Notes: generated by a model not told the origin, from the sequence alone. A stretch of 49,344 nucleotides of DNA from Gammaproteobacteria bacterium (GCA_030748435.1 JASMLZ010000067.1:1-49344), one strand, 5' to 3'; counted from the first letter of the stretch, positions 18,831 to 27,690 are shown. Numbers and translations are program-made.

Positions 18831-19805
18831 CTACTGCCATTGCAGCCCCTGAGGACTAATCTGCATGGCAAATTGCCTATGGGGCCAGCCTACCACTTCC
18901 GGCACCCCTAAACCAAGTATACAATCACCCAGCCCAGAACCGGATATTTTTACCGCCACTGGCTGTTTGGGCTCTGATGGTAATTGCCGCCAGGCAGCGT
19001 CTATGGCCTTTTGGGTGCCCTTATCACATACGCCAAGGGCCTCCATTTGCTGCTGATAAGCATTGATAGCAGCAGCCAGACCCAACCAATCGGCCCGAAC
19101 TATAGCCGCCTCTGCCACAGCCACCTGCTCACCCATAGCCTGATATATTTGTGCATAGATTTGTGGTTTAGCCTGAGCCCATTTTGCCACCAAAGCAATG
19201 ACCTCAGGAGTTGGGGTCTTATAACCAGTATAAATAAGACGCAAGGCCGGTAAATCCTTGCCAGGGTCTGTTAGCAAAGTTTGAGCCTGTCTGGACTGGG
19301 CATCGTAGCTAACCAGACCACCATAACAACTGGCAGCAGCATCTGCACCAGAGCCGCGGCCCTGAACCCGGCGAATGAGTGACACTGCATCATCCAGTAT
19401 CACTGCATAGCTATGATCCATCTGCAGCCAGCGGCGCAAACTGGCCACCAGTGCAACGCTTAAGGCCGCCGAAGAACCAAGCCCCATGGTGGCATCAATC
19501 TTTGAGTCAATGTTTATCTGCACACCACAAGGTAATTGACCAAGTGCCGCAAAATGCTGTACAGCGGCAAAAACAAAGCGCAGCGGGTGTCCATCGACAG
19601 GGTTATGGGGCAAATCAGCCAAGCTTGCGCGCCACTCACCCAAAGCAGACTGTATATGCAGCTCATTGCTGACAAGGGGTGTAAGAGTGACCCAAAGTCT
19701 GGCTTGCAGAGCCGCAACCAAAGCAGGATAACCATGTAACACGGCATGTTCACCCATAATCATGGCGCTACCGGGAGCCGAACAAATGATGGAGCTAGTG
19801 ACCAT
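18831..19805 (-). CDS. mvaK2: GHMP kinase, probably phosphomevalonate kinase
   Basis: The 324-residue product starts at ATG 19805, overlapping the preceding kinase by 11 bp. GHMP motif 1 is APGSAMIMGEHAVLHG, motif 2 is TMGLGSSAALSVALVASL and motif 3 is KISGSGLGDCILGLG. The segment GRGSGADAAASCYGG and the Gly-Asp-Cys in motif 3 resemble phosphomevalonate kinases (GSGxDxxxxxYG, then GGDC), while GEHAV in motif 1 is more typical of mevalonate kinase. The assignment to the second phosphorylation step rests on these residues and on gene order, MVK-PMK-MVD. It could instead be a second mevalonate kinase. Confidence 0.68.
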   Translation of the reverse strand: MVTSSIICSAPGSAMIMGEHAVLHGYPALVAALQARLWVTLTPLVSNELHIQSALGEWRASLADLPHNPVDGHPLRFVFAAVQHFAALGQLPCGVQINIDSKIDATMGLGSSAALSVALVASLRRWLQMDHSYAVILDDAVSLIRRVQGRGSGADAAASCYGGLVSYDAQSRQAQTLLTDPGKDLPALRLIYTGYKTPTPEVIALVAKWAQAKPQIYAQIYQAMGEQVAVAEAAIVRADWLGLAAAINAYQQQMEALGVCDKGTQKAIDAAWRQLPSEPKQPVAVKISGSGLGDCILGLGVPEVVGWPHRQFAMQISPQGLQWQ

Positions 19806-20856
19806 AAACCAGCCCCTGTTGCGCACACTCAAAGGTCCAGTACTTATAGCCCACCGGTTCGCATAAAGCCTGTAATTGCTCAGCCTGCACACCCGCTACC
19901 AGCACTAAACCACCAGCCTCTCCGCGTATACTGCCAGCACCACAAATCTTACCGGCGCCCCCTGCCTGCTCTACCTGATAAATAAAATCGGCCACTTTTT
20001 GGGGTACCACCTGCAATGCCTGCAACCAACTATGGTTGGTTTTAATCAGCTCTAACAAGGTGCTATTATCAGCTTCTAACAAGGCCCTTTCCATAGCTTG
20101 CGCTAAGTCTCCAAACTGTTGCCAAAATGCCTTCGAGTGCTGCTGTTGCCGCACCTGATCTACACATTCACCGGTACTGCTTTGGGGCTTACCGGAAGCC
20201 ACTAAAAACCATTGCCGGGGGATATCTACTTGCAGTTTATGGTACTGCTCAGACTGCCAGAATTGCACGCCACCAGTAAGGCAAATATGTGGATCAAGGC
20301 CACTGCAGCGCCCATGTTGCCAATGCTCTGCTACCAGCACCTGCTGATAAAGACTCTGTGTATCAAATGGGCAATCGTTAGCCGCCAACAGAGCGGCCAT
20401 CAAAACCGCCACCATGGAAGCAGAAGAGCCCATACCACCGCCCAAAAGCAATTCGGTTTGCAAGGTAATTTCAAGATGCTGATGAATTTTCAAGCCATTG
20501 GCTGTGATGCCATAACCCAGAGCAGCCAACAGCAACTCTTCGGGGCTAGAAAACAGGCTGGACAAATCCACCTGCCCGGCGAGAAAGGCCTTATGTTGCG
20601 TGGCCACACGCTGCGCCAGTTGTTGTACTTGCACTACGGGTAAACAACGCTGTAACGCCAACTGAGGCATCTTCAGGGTTAACAGAGCAGCCGTGTCAGT
20701 TGCTATCGGCTGATAAGACAAGGTTGCCGTAGAACAGTGGTTAACAGCAACAGCCAAAGCGGGTTGCCCATGCACAACCGCATGTTCACCGGTAATAATA
20801 ACCTTACCGGGTGCCGTGGCCCAGGTCTTACTCCGGGCGTTAACGGGCGGGGTCAT
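19795..20856 (-). CDS. mvaK1: GHMP kinase, probably mevalonate kinase
   Basis: The 353-residue product has motif 1 ATAPGKVIITGEHAVVHGQP (about 13-32), which is mevalonate-kinase type, motif 2 LLLGGGMGSSASMVAVLMAA and HGRCSGLDPHICLTGG, close to the HGxPSGLDP...GG of mevalonate kinases. The C-terminal motif is unusual: GGAGKICGAGSIRGEAGG. It would phosphorylate mevalonate to 5-phosphomevalonate. Its ATG overlaps the mvaS stop by four bases and its stop overlaps the next kinase, so translation is coupled. Which kinase acts at which step was inferred from motifs. Confidence 0.68.
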   Translation of the reverse strand: MTPPVNARSKTWATAPGKVIITGEHAVVHGQPALAVAVNHCSTATLSYQPIATDTAALLTLKMPQLALQRCLPVVQVQQLAQRVATQHKAFLAGQVDLSSLFSSPEELLLAALGYGITANGLKIHQHLEITLQTELLLGGGMGSSASMVAVLMAALLAANDCPFDTQSLYQQVLVAEHWQHGRCSGLDPHICLTGGVQFWQSEQYHKLQVDIPRQWFLVASGKPQSSTGECVDQVRQQQHSKAFWQQFGDLAQAMERALLEADNSTLLELIKTNHSWLQALQVVPQKVADFIYQVEQAGGAGKICGAGSIRGEAGGLVLVAGVQAEQLQALCEPVGYKYWTFECAQQGLVYGH

Positions 20857-22031
20857 CGCGCCTCGTATTGGCGTTTATGTTGGCTAATACCTGCCAGACG
20901 GAAGCGGCCTGTGGTTTGTTCGGGGAACTGGTGGCTAGCGCCATCCTGAGGCACCTGAAAGTCATACATTTTCACATATTCGGCATAGGTAATGGGCTGA
21001 CGTGCTGCCAACATCTGCTGATGCAATGGCGTATGCAACATAGCCTCATAGCCAGCTACCAGCTTACCGGTAAAGAACTCACCCACACTGCCAGAACCAT
21101 AACTAAAAAAGCCGACGCGCTTACCAACCATATCGGCCACATGATCAAGCAGAGAAATAAAGCCAATATACAAGGCCGCAGTATAACTGTTGCCGGTAAT
21201 ACGATTGTAAATCAGGCTGGCATCAATTTGTTGTGCCAAATCATCATGGGTCAGATGATGCTTATGACCATTAGCCAAATGGTTATGGGCTTTTTGCGCC
21301 ATACGACTAAAAGGCAGGTGATAACAGAAATAATCGAAGTCTTTGAATAACAAGCTTGATTGTCGCTGAAAATCCTGCCAAGCCGCCCGCACACTGCGTA
21401 AATACACCTTGGTGGAATACTTGCCGTCTACCAATGCTGTAGAACGGTAGTTTGGGCGCCAGAAATCCATCACATCTTCTGTATGCACGCCGGTTTCAGC
21501 ATCCAGTTCGATAATGCGCGGCTGCGCTGCGATCAACATGGCTGCCGCACCGCAACCCTGCGTCGCCTCTCCCGGAGACTGGCGCTCATAACGGGCAATA
21601 TCGGCAGCAATAACCAGTACTTTTTCCTCTGGCTTGCGGGCCACTAAAGCAGTTGCCATTTGCAAAGCTGCGGTGGCACTATAACAGGCATGCTTAAGCT
21701 CCACTACCCGACAACGGGATGACAAGTTCAAGAGCCGGTGCAAATAAACACCCGCTGCCTTCGACTGGTCAATACCTGTTTCGGTGGCAAATAGCACACT
21801 GGTAATAGCATTAATATCCTCACCCCGTGCTGTCATACCTTCCAGTAATGGCAGACAGGCGTTGGCGGCCATAGTTACTACATCTTCATCAGCACCGGGA
21901 ATACTCATGCGTTCCTGGCCTATACCTACCGTATACTTGGCTGCGTCAGAGCCATTATTATCTGCTAATTCCTGCAGATCCAGGCAAAAGTTCGACGTGT
22001 AAAAACTGATGTCATCAATACCGACAGACAT
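20853..22031 (-). CDS. mvaS: Hydroxymethylglutaryl-CoA synthase
   Basis: The 392-residue enzyme condenses acetyl-CoA with acetoacetyl-CoA to HMG-CoA. The start is ATG 22031 (MSVGIDDISFYTSNFCLDL), since the longer frame begins with TTG inside the gap. The thiolase-fold nucleophile lies in VELKHACYSATAALQMA (about 112-128), the general-base Glu in ATETGIDQSKA and the His in YFCYHLPFSRMAQKAH. GITGNSYTAALYIGF and YGSGSVGEFF fit the C-terminal half. It lies 73 bp after fni and overlaps the mevalonate kinase gene by 4 bp. Confidence 0.95.
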   Translation of the reverse strand: MSVGIDDISFYTSNFCLDLQELADNNGSDAAKYTVGIGQERMSIPGADEDVVTMAANACLPLLEGMTARGEDINAITSVLFATETGIDQSKAAGVYLHRLLNLSSRCRVVELKHACYSATAALQMATALVARKPEEKVLVIAADIARYERQSPGEATQGCGAAAMLIAAQPRIIELDAETGVHTEDVMDFWRPNYRSTALVDGKYSTKVYLRSVRAAWQDFQRQSSLLFKDFDYFCYHLPFSRMAQKAHNHLANGHKHHLTHDDLAQQIDASLIYNRITGNSYTAALYIGFISLLDHVADMVGKRVGFFSYGSGSVGEFFTGKLVAGYEAMLHTPLHQQMLAARQPITYAEYVKMYDFQVPQDGASHQFPEQTTGRFRLAGISQHKRQYEAR

Positions 22032-22104
22032 ATAAGATCTCAATTATTTCCGCTTCCCGCGTTATTTCAGTGTTCGATAGTGGCTGGCGCTTGTCGCCAC
22101 GCCG

Positions 22105-23142
22105 TTAATTGGGCTGGCAATGAGGCATCAGCAACGCATTGTTAAGACGCAAGTCTGCAACATTCTGCACAGATAATAAGAACATGGCGGTGACAAATTC
22201 TTTTTTCAAGGACTCAATGACAGCAACGACTGCCTCAGTCGACTCCATGGCCGGCGCTAACAAGGGTTTTGCTATGCCACCTAAACAGCCGCCTATTATA
22301 ACACTCTTTATTAAGTCTAGCCCATCCCGCAAGCCGCCACTGGCAATAAAGTTGGCCTGCTGCATATAAGGCCTGGCCTGCTGCATAGCAACAGGGGTTG
22401 GGATGCCCCAATCCTGCAGGGTAAAGCCGAGTTGGCCATCATCTTTTCGACGGTGTTGTTCGATGCGAGCCCAGGACGTACCACCCCGGCCAGCTACATC
22501 AAACCATTGGATGCCCTGGCTTATACCCAGTTCAATATCCCTAACACTCAAGCCAGCTCCTACCTCTTTCAACACCACAGGCACAGGCAAAGCAGCCTGC
22601 AATTGACCAATCCGTGCTGCCAAACCAGCAAAGTTGGTATCCCCTTCTGGCTGCACCGCTTCCTGCAAGGGATTAAGATGTAAAAATAGCGCATCTGCCT
22701 GCACCCGCAGCAACATATCTTGCACCTGCTCTGAGGTCACGCCATTGTTCAGTTGAATCGCGCCAAGATTACCCAAGAGTAAAATATCCGGCGCCACGTC
22801 ACGCACTTGAAAACTGGCTTCAGCCTCTGGCTGTTGTAACATCACTCGCTGAGATCCCAACCCCATGGCAACCCCGGTGATCTGAGCAGCAGTTGCAAGG
22901 TTGCGATTGACCTTACGCACCAAATTATCATCGCCGCCAGTCATGGAAGAAATCAGCAATGGAAAACTCAAGGTCTTACCCATCACCGTGACACTTGGAT
23001 CAACATCCTGCAAATCAATTTCTGGCAAGGCCCGATGCTGCAACTGAATAGCATCAAAAAAGCCTCCTTGGCGGTCAACCATTGGATCCCGGTTAATGAC
23101 CTCAATATGTTCACGCTTGCGCTTGGAGATGGTTTCGCTCAT
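22105..23142 (-). CDS. fni: Type 2 isopentenyl-diphosphate isomerase (FMN)
   Basis: The 345-residue product interconverts IPP and DMAPP using reduced FMN, the final step needed by a mevalonate pathway. Signature sequences are RKREHIEVINRD (1-20 region, substrate Arg/Lys/His), SFPLLISSMTGG, GVAMGLGSQR, LFLHLNPLQEAVQPEGD with the conserved NxLQE and His, PVVLKEVGAGLS, and GRGGTSWARIEQHR; the FMN phosphate site is ASGGLRDG. It overlaps the mvaA stop by one base (TAATG). Confidence 0.96.
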   Translation of the reverse strand: MSETISKRKREHIEVINRDPMVDRQGGFFDAIQLQHRALPEIDLQDVDPSVTVMGKTLSFPLLISSMTGGDDNLVRKVNRNLATAAQITGVAMGLGSQRVMLQQPEAEASFQVRDVAPDILLLGNLGAIQLNNGVTSEQVQDMLLRVQADALFLHLNPLQEAVQPEGDTNFAGLAARIGQLQAALPVPVVLKEVGAGLSVRDIELGISQGIQWFDVAGRGGTSWARIEQHRRKDDGQLGFTLQDWGIPTPVAMQQARPYMQQANFIASGGLRDGLDLIKSVIIGGCLGGIAKPLLAPAMESTEAVVAVIESLKKEFVTAMFLLSVQNVADLRLNNALLMPHCQPN

Positions 23143-24188
23143 TAGGCTTTACGCTCCAGTTTCAGGTGAGCTTCCATTAACTCGCCGGGGTTGGTTTGGG
23201 CAGCCAATAGCGACAACTCACCACATAGCACAGTAGCAGCACAGATCTGCGCCAAACGACGGGCATTTTCACCGGCTTCACGTTCTTCTGCACAACCCAA
23301 ACGGGCAAGATTGGCGCTAACAAAATCCAACCCTTTACCATTGCCCACAGTACCCACAATCAAATTGGGCAGAGTACAGGAGAAATACAAATCGTCACCC
23401 CGCACCTCGGCATGGGTCACACCCTGAGAGCCCTCAATGATATTGGCTGCATCCTGACCGGTGGCTAAATAGAACCCCAGTAACATATTGGCATAGTGGG
23501 CATTGGCGCTACGCACACCGCCAGCCATCAAAGTGCCCAGCAGGTTCTTTTTGATATTCAGATCCACGACTTTTTCTGGCGTGGTCAGTAAACGTCTGGC
23601 ACATAACTCACGGGCAATGATGATCTCCGCCACCACATACTTGCCCCGCCCCAAGATACCATTAACAGCGGTGGCCTTTTTATCACTACAGTAGTTGCCG
23701 GAAATAGAACAGTAGCGTAATTGCGGGTGTGCCGCCAATAACCAGTTCATAATATTGTCAGCCGCCTGAGTGACCATATTATGACCAGACGCATCTGCCG
23801 TAGAGAACTCCAACCGCAAATACAACAAGTTACCCACGATCTGGGCATGCATATCGAGCAATTTAGCAAATCGACTATGCTGGCTAACAACTGCCTGCAT
23901 TTGCACTTTACTATTTTGCAGTGCCTGCCAAGCTGCTAAAGCATCAGCGGCAGCATCAGCTTCCAGTAGTATGGAACGGCTCATGCGCTCGTCTACCAGA
24001 GTAGTTTTGATGCCATCACACAGCATCGACACCCTGGCGCCACGGCCCACAGAATGCCATAAAGGCGTTTCGTAGGTCGCCAAAGGCACAGCCACCTTAT
24101 CGTTCCAACCCTGAGCCTGGATATTAAGTGGTCCAACAAAGCGCATGGGTACAGGAGCTTGGGTGACTTTAGGGCTGCTGGTGACCAT
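23142..24188 (-). CDS. mvaA: Hydroxymethylglutaryl-CoA reductase, short class I form
   Basis: The 348-residue enzyme reduces HMG-CoA to mevalonate. All four catalytic residues align with human HMGR: Glu40 in ATYETPLW, Lys170 in GNYCSDKKATAVN, Asp246 in TGQDAANIIEGSQ and His341 in ELMEAHLKLER. These sequences match class I enzymes (NADPH), with GTVGNGKG in place of the usual GTVGGGT. The N-terminus is short: the ENVIG helix that normally precedes PIPVGVAGPL is missing, and an in-frame stop directly before ATG 24188 rules out a longer start. There are no membrane segments. It is the first gene of the operon, with its own promoter at 24244-24272. Confidence 0.94.
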   Translation of the reverse strand: MVTSSPKVTQAPVPMRFVGPLNIQAQGWNDKVAVPLATYETPLWHSVGRGARVSMLCDGIKTTLVDERMSRSILLEADAAADALAAWQALQNSKVQMQAVVSQHSRFAKLLDMHAQIVGNLLYLRLEFSTADASGHNMVTQAADNIMNWLLAAHPQLRYCSISGNYCSDKKATAVNGILGRGKYVVAEIIIARELCARRLLTTPEKVVDLNIKKNLLGTLMAGGVRSANAHYANMLLGFYLATGQDAANIIEGSQGVTHAEVRGDDLYFSCTLPNLIVGTVGNGKGLDFVSANLARLGCAEEREAGENARRLAQICAATVLCGELSLLAAQTNPGELMEAHLKLERKA

Positions 24189-24243
24189 TCAGTATACCTG
24201 TGTAGATAGGGTGGAAGTTCTATCGGCTGGAAAAAGGATGCCA

Positions 24244-24272
24244 ATTTTACCGACCCCTATAAGCTTATGCAA
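24244..24272 (-). promoter_or_regulatory. Promoter of the mevalonate-polB operon
   Basis: Minus strand: -35 TTGCAT (24267-24272), a 17-base spacer, -10 TAAAAT (24244-24249). It lies about 55 bp before the mvaA start and just after the peroxiredoxin terminator, so the operon starts as an independent unit. Confidence 0.7.
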
Positions 24273-24294
24273 TGAATGCCTTATGAGCAGTCAC

Positions 24295-24331
24295 AAAAAA
24301 CCCCGCTTAGATTGATCTAAACGGGGTTTTT
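24295..24331 (-). terminator. Terminator of the peroxiredoxin gene
   Basis: CCCCGTTTAGA pairs with TCTAAGCGGGG around TCAA, with one mismatch, flanked by T-runs on both strands. It lies 48 bp after the peroxiredoxin stop and insulates the mevalonate operon. Confidence 0.9.
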
Positions 24332-24378
24332 CTGCTGCTTACCAATACTGCATGCCGCATTGGTCAGGCAGAGCCGCC

Positions 24379-24984
24379 TTATAGCTTGTCCGCGTTGTCA
24401 GTCAGGTAAGAAGCTACGCCGGATGGCGTATCCTGCATACCGGAATCACCCTTCTGCCAACCAGCTGGACAGACTTCGCCATGCTCCTCATGGAATTGCA
24501 AAGCATCAACTAGGCGTAATAGTTCGTCCATATTGCGACCCAGTGGCAGATCATTAACAATTTGTGAACGTACCTGACCATCACGGTCAATCAGGAAAGC
24601 ACCGCGATAAGCCTTGCTGCCATCCGCCAATTCAACATCATAGGCACGGCAGATATCGTGCGACATATCGGCAGCCAGAGTATACTTAACTGGGCCAATA
24701 CCACCATCGTTTATGGCTGTATTACGCCAGGCATTGTGGGTAAAGTGTGAATCAATTGACACGCCAATGACTTCCACATTACGAGCTTTGAAGTCGTCCA
24801 TACGATGGTCTAATGCGATCAACTCTGAGGGACAGACAAAGGTGAAGTCCAATGGGTAAAAGAACACCAGACCATACTTACCTTTAATGGCTTCAGACAA
24901 GTTGAAATCATCAACAATGGTGCCATCTCCCAAGACAGCTGGTACAGTAAAATCCGGGGCTTGCTTACCTACTAATACGCTCAT
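24379..24984 (-). CDS. Typical 2-Cys peroxiredoxin (AhpC/TSA)
   Basis: The 201-residue product reduces hydrogen peroxide and alkyl peroxides. The peroxidatic cysteine lies in DFTFVCPSELIAL (about residue 51) and the resolving cysteine in GEVCPAGWQKG (about residue 172), both present. It is closer to the Prx1/Prx4 type than to AhpC of enterics. AAGGAG precedes ATG 24984. It lies 48 bp downstream of the monothiol glutaredoxin gene in the same orientation, so the two redox genes are probably co-transcribed. Confidence 0.95.
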   Translation of the reverse strand: MSVLVGKQAPDFTVPAVLGDGTIVDDFNLSEAIKGKYGLVFFYPLDFTFVCPSELIALDHRMDDFKARNVEVIGVSIDSHFTHNAWRNTAINDGGIGPVKYTLAADMSHDICRAYDVELADGSKAYRGAFLIDRDGQVRSQIVNDLPLGRNMDELLRLVDALQFHEEHGEVCPAGWQKGDSGMQDTPSGVASYLTDNADKL

Positions 24985-25032
24985 GTTATTACTCCTTAAT
25001 AGTCAAAATGCAAGAGGTTAAGGCCTCTCTTT

Positions 25033-25365
25033 CTAATTTGTTTCTTCTGCTGCAGGGACCGCAGCGGCAACCATCTCTGCTAACTCACCAGTTTGTGACA
25101 TTTCCACAATAATGTCACAGCCACCGACCAGCTCGCCATTAATCCACAACTGTGGAAAAGTAGGCCAGTTGGCATATTTGGGCAACTCGGCACGAATATC
25201 CGGATGCTCAAGTATATTAACGAAAGCAAAGCGTTCGCCGCAAGCCATTAATGCCTGTACCGCCTGTGAGGAAAAACCACACTGTGGAAACTTAGGCGTG
25301 CCCTTCATATATAACAAAATATTGTTGTTGGTGATCTGATCTTTGATGACGTCAATAGTATCCAT
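25033..25365 (-). CDS. grxD: Monothiol glutaredoxin
   Basis: The 110-residue product has the CGFS active site (about residues 29-32 in FPQCGFSSQAV) and the glutathione-binding WPTFPQLWINGELVGGCDI segment. Monothiol glutaredoxins of this class bind a 2Fe-2S cluster with glutathione and pass it on in iron-sulfur assembly. In gammaproteobacteria grxD often lies beside peroxidase genes. It has an alanine- and glutamate-rich tail (AAVPAAEETN). ATAGGA lies before ATG 25365. Confidence 0.95.
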   Translation of the reverse strand: MDTIDVIKDQITNNNILLYMKGTPKFPQCGFSSQAVQALMACGERFAFVNILEHPDIRAELPKYANWPTFPQLWINGELVGGCDIIVEMSQTGELAEMVAAAVPAAEETN

Positions 25366-25695
25366 TAGCTTATCCTATTCAAGCGGTGCCTGGCCCTAAT
25401 TTCGAGCAAGGCTGATAGTAATTCCCCTACAGAGCAAAAGCACTACAAAATAACATTACAAGTCGGTTATGTTCCCACTCTTTGCTTTATGCCATTTTAT
25501 AATGCTTCTGCTTTAAATAGCATCGCTTTGCCATTTTTCAAGGTGGGCTGGTAAATCCAATAAGGACTATTATAGCCAAGACCAACCAATTTAGTCAGTT
25601 ATTATTTTAGCAAAAGACCCGGATTTACATCTTTTGATTATCTTGCACCAGTGTCTGGAAACACATAGAATGCTCGTTTTACTCAAGCAAAAATT
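25366..25695. other. Divergent intergenic region between grxD and argF
   Basis: This 330-bp AT-rich stretch has no plausible gene. The argF promoter (25643-25671) is the only signal I could place. No ARG box of the TGAATNNNNATTCA form was seen. Confidence 0.5.
25643..25671 (+). promoter_or_regulatory. Promoter of argF
   Basis: TTGCAC (25643-25648), a 17-base spacer, TAGAAT (25666-25671). The predicted start of transcription is only about 18 nt before the ATG, and no Shine-Dalgarno sequence is visible. Confidence 0.65.
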
Positions 25696-26625
25696 ATGAC
25701 CGCCACACAACCACGTCACTTTCTGACCCTGCTGGATCTCAGCCCAGCCGAACTGAACTGGGTTATTCAGCGCGCCATCGAACTAAAAGCAATACGTAAC
25801 GCGGGCCAAATCTACGAGCCCTTTCGTAATCGCGTACTGGGTATGATATTTAGCAAGTCATCGACCCGCACCCGTGTATCTTTTGAAGCTGGCATGGCGC
25901 AACTGGGTGGTCACGCGATCTTCTTATCACCTCGAGATACCCAACTGGGGCGTGGCGAACCCATTGATGACAGTGCCAAGGTTATTTCCAGCATGGTCGA
26001 TATCGTTATGATTCGTACCGATAAACACACTAGCGTGGAAGATTTTGCCGCTAGCTCAAGTGTGCCGGTTATTAATGCCCTCACCGACGACTACCATCCT
26101 TGTCAGTTATTGGCTGATATACAAACCTTTGTCGAGCACCGCGGCAGTATTCAGGGTAAAACGGTAGCCTGGGTTGGAGATGGTAATAATATGTGTCATT
26201 CCTTTATCAATGCCGCTCGACAATTTGATTTTCAACTGCGTATTGCCTGCCCGCAAGGCTTTGACCCCATACCTGAACTGGTAGCAGCCAATAGCGATCG
26301 AGTCAGCATCACTCGCCAGCCTCAAGTAGCGGTAAGTGGCGCTCATCTGGTGGTTACCGACACCTGGGCCTCCATGGGTCAGGAAGCAGAAAAGCAAGTG
26401 CGAGAAAAGGCGTTTACTGGTTATCAAGTAAATGAAGCCATGCTTGATCTGGCCGCTGATGAGGTGGTATTTATGCACTGCTTGCCAGCTTACCGGGGCA
26501 TGGAAATTAGCGAAAACCTGTTTGCAGATCCTCGCTCAGTGGTATTTGATGAAGCTGAAAATCGCTTACACGCACAAAAAGCGCTAATGGAATTTCTATT
26601 GCTACAGCCTGAAGTGGCGACCTAA
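25696..26625 (+). CDS. argF: Ornithine carbamoyltransferase
   Basis: The 309-residue enzyme joins carbamoyl phosphate and ornithine to citrulline in arginine synthesis. The carbamoyl phosphate site [13 protein letters not shown] (about 55-67) and HPCQLLAD (about 134-141), and the ornithine-site [11 protein letters not shown] and [10 protein letters not shown] (about 260-270) are all intact. It is a single-gene unit with its own promoter; the 18-nt leader has no clear ribosome site, which is unusual for a core biosynthetic gene. A metR-like gene follows after about 130 bp. Confidence 0.97.
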   Translation: MTATQPRHFLTLLDLSPAELNWVIQRAIELKAIRNAGQIYEPFRNRVLGMIFSKSSTRTRVSFEAGMAQLGGHAIFLSPRDTQLGRGEPIDDSAKVISSMVDIVMIRTDKHTSVEDFAASSSVPVINALTDDYHPCQLLADIQTFVEHRGSIQGKTVAWVGDGNNMCHSFINAARQFDFQLRIACPQGFDPIPELVAANSDRVSITRQPQVAVSGAHLVVTDTWASMGQEAEKQVREKAFTGYQVNEAMLDLAADEVVFMHCLPAYRGMEISENLFADPRSVVFDEAENRLHAQKALMEFLLLQPEVAT

Positions 26626-26714
26626 CTCAAGCACTGGCTAACGATGCCTCCCCTGTATGAGCCAAATTCAACCAGACTTGTAAAATAATCAAACCAACTT
26701 GAATGTTTTTTGTG

Positions 26715-26720
26715 TATAAT
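26715..26720 (+). promoter_or_regulatory. Consensus -10 hexamer before the metR-like gene
   Basis: A perfect TATAAT at 26715-26720 lies 35 bp before ATG 26755. The -35 region is poor, which would suit an activated promoter. Confidence 0.5.
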
Positions 26721-26754
26721 AGCGCTTCAGAAAATCAACCTACAACTTATACAC

Positions 26755-27690
26755 ATGATCGATCTGCGCCATCTGCGTACTATTACCGCCTTGCGTGACA
26801 CTGGCAGTCTGGTTGAGGCCTCGGAAAAAGTGTTTCTTACCCAGTCTGCCCTGTCTCACCAAATAAAAGATTTGGAAGCCAAACTGGGCACCCCTATCTT
26901 TATCCGCAAGACCAAACCGGTGGAATTTACCACCGCCGGCAAACGTCTGATTTTGCTGGCTGATGAAGTGCTGCCACAAATTCGCAATACAGAACGGGAA
27001 ATTGAACGCCTAGCACAAGGTGGCTCGGGGCGTCTGAATATTGCCATAGAGTGCCATAGTTGTTTTCAATGGTTGATGCCTACCCTCGATAACTACCGCA
27101 GTGCCTGGCCGGATATCGAACTGGATATCGCCAGCGGCTTCAGCTTTGCCCCCTTACCAGCGCTGCGCCGCGGTGAACTGGACCTGGTGATTACGGCTAA
27201 CCCAAAATCCCTGTCAGGCATTAGCTATGTACCCCTGTTCACTTATGAATCGGTACTGGCTTTAAGCAATCATCACCCACTGGTTGAGCAGGATTTTATC
27301 CAGCCTAGTGATCTGGCCCATGAAACCCTTATTTGTTATCCAGTAGAACGGGAAATGCTGGATGTGTTCACCCACTTTTTGGAACCTGCCGAAGTGGAGC
27401 CAAAGAGTATCCGCCACGCTGAACTAACCATGATGATGATGCAGTTGGTAGCCAGTGGACGGGGTGTTTGCGCCCTGCCTAACTGGGCACTAAATGAATA
27501 CTCCAGCCGCGGTTATGTCAGTGCCCGGTCTTTAGGGGCAGATGGTGTCTGGTGTACCCTGTATGCCGCAGTGCGTACAGATCAGTTGCCCATGGACTAT
27601 ATGCAAGCATTTTTGCAAGCAGCCAAAGCAACCTCGGCCCGAGCCTTGGTGGGCATTCGCCCGGCGGCGGCTGATATTGAACCGGCATAG
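26755..27690 (+). CDS. metR: LysR-family regulator, MetR-like
   Basis: The 311-residue product from ATG 26755 (MIDLRHLRTITALRDTGSL) has a LysR winged helix (about 1-65, SLVEASEKVFLTQSALSHQIKDLEAKLG) and a substrate-binding domain. SGRLNIAIECHSCFQWLMP and the TMMMMQLVASGRGVCALPNW segment are characteristic of MetR, which with homocysteine as co-inducer activates methionine synthesis genes (metE, metF, metH). An upstream TTG would lie inside the -10 region. No met target gene lies next to it; argF is upstream and class II DAHP synthase downstream. Confidence 0.9.
   Translation: MIDLRHLRTITALRDTGSLVEASEKVFLTQSALSHQIKDLEAKLGTPIFIRKTKPVEFTTAGKRLILLADEVLPQIRNTEREIERLAQGGSGRLNIAIECHSCFQWLMPTLDNYRSAWPDIELDIASGFSFAPLPALRRGELDLVITANPKSLSGISYVPLFTYESVLALSNHHPLVEQDFIQPSDLAHETLICYPVEREMLDVFTHFLEPAEVEPKSIRHAELTMMMMQLVASGRGVCALPNWALNEYSSRGYVSARSLGADGVWCTLYAAVRTDQLPMDYMQAFLQAAKATSARALVGIRPAAADIEPA

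Noticed and set aside
25366-25695. ARG box in the argF control region
   Set aside because: No clear TGAAT-type inverted repeat was present.
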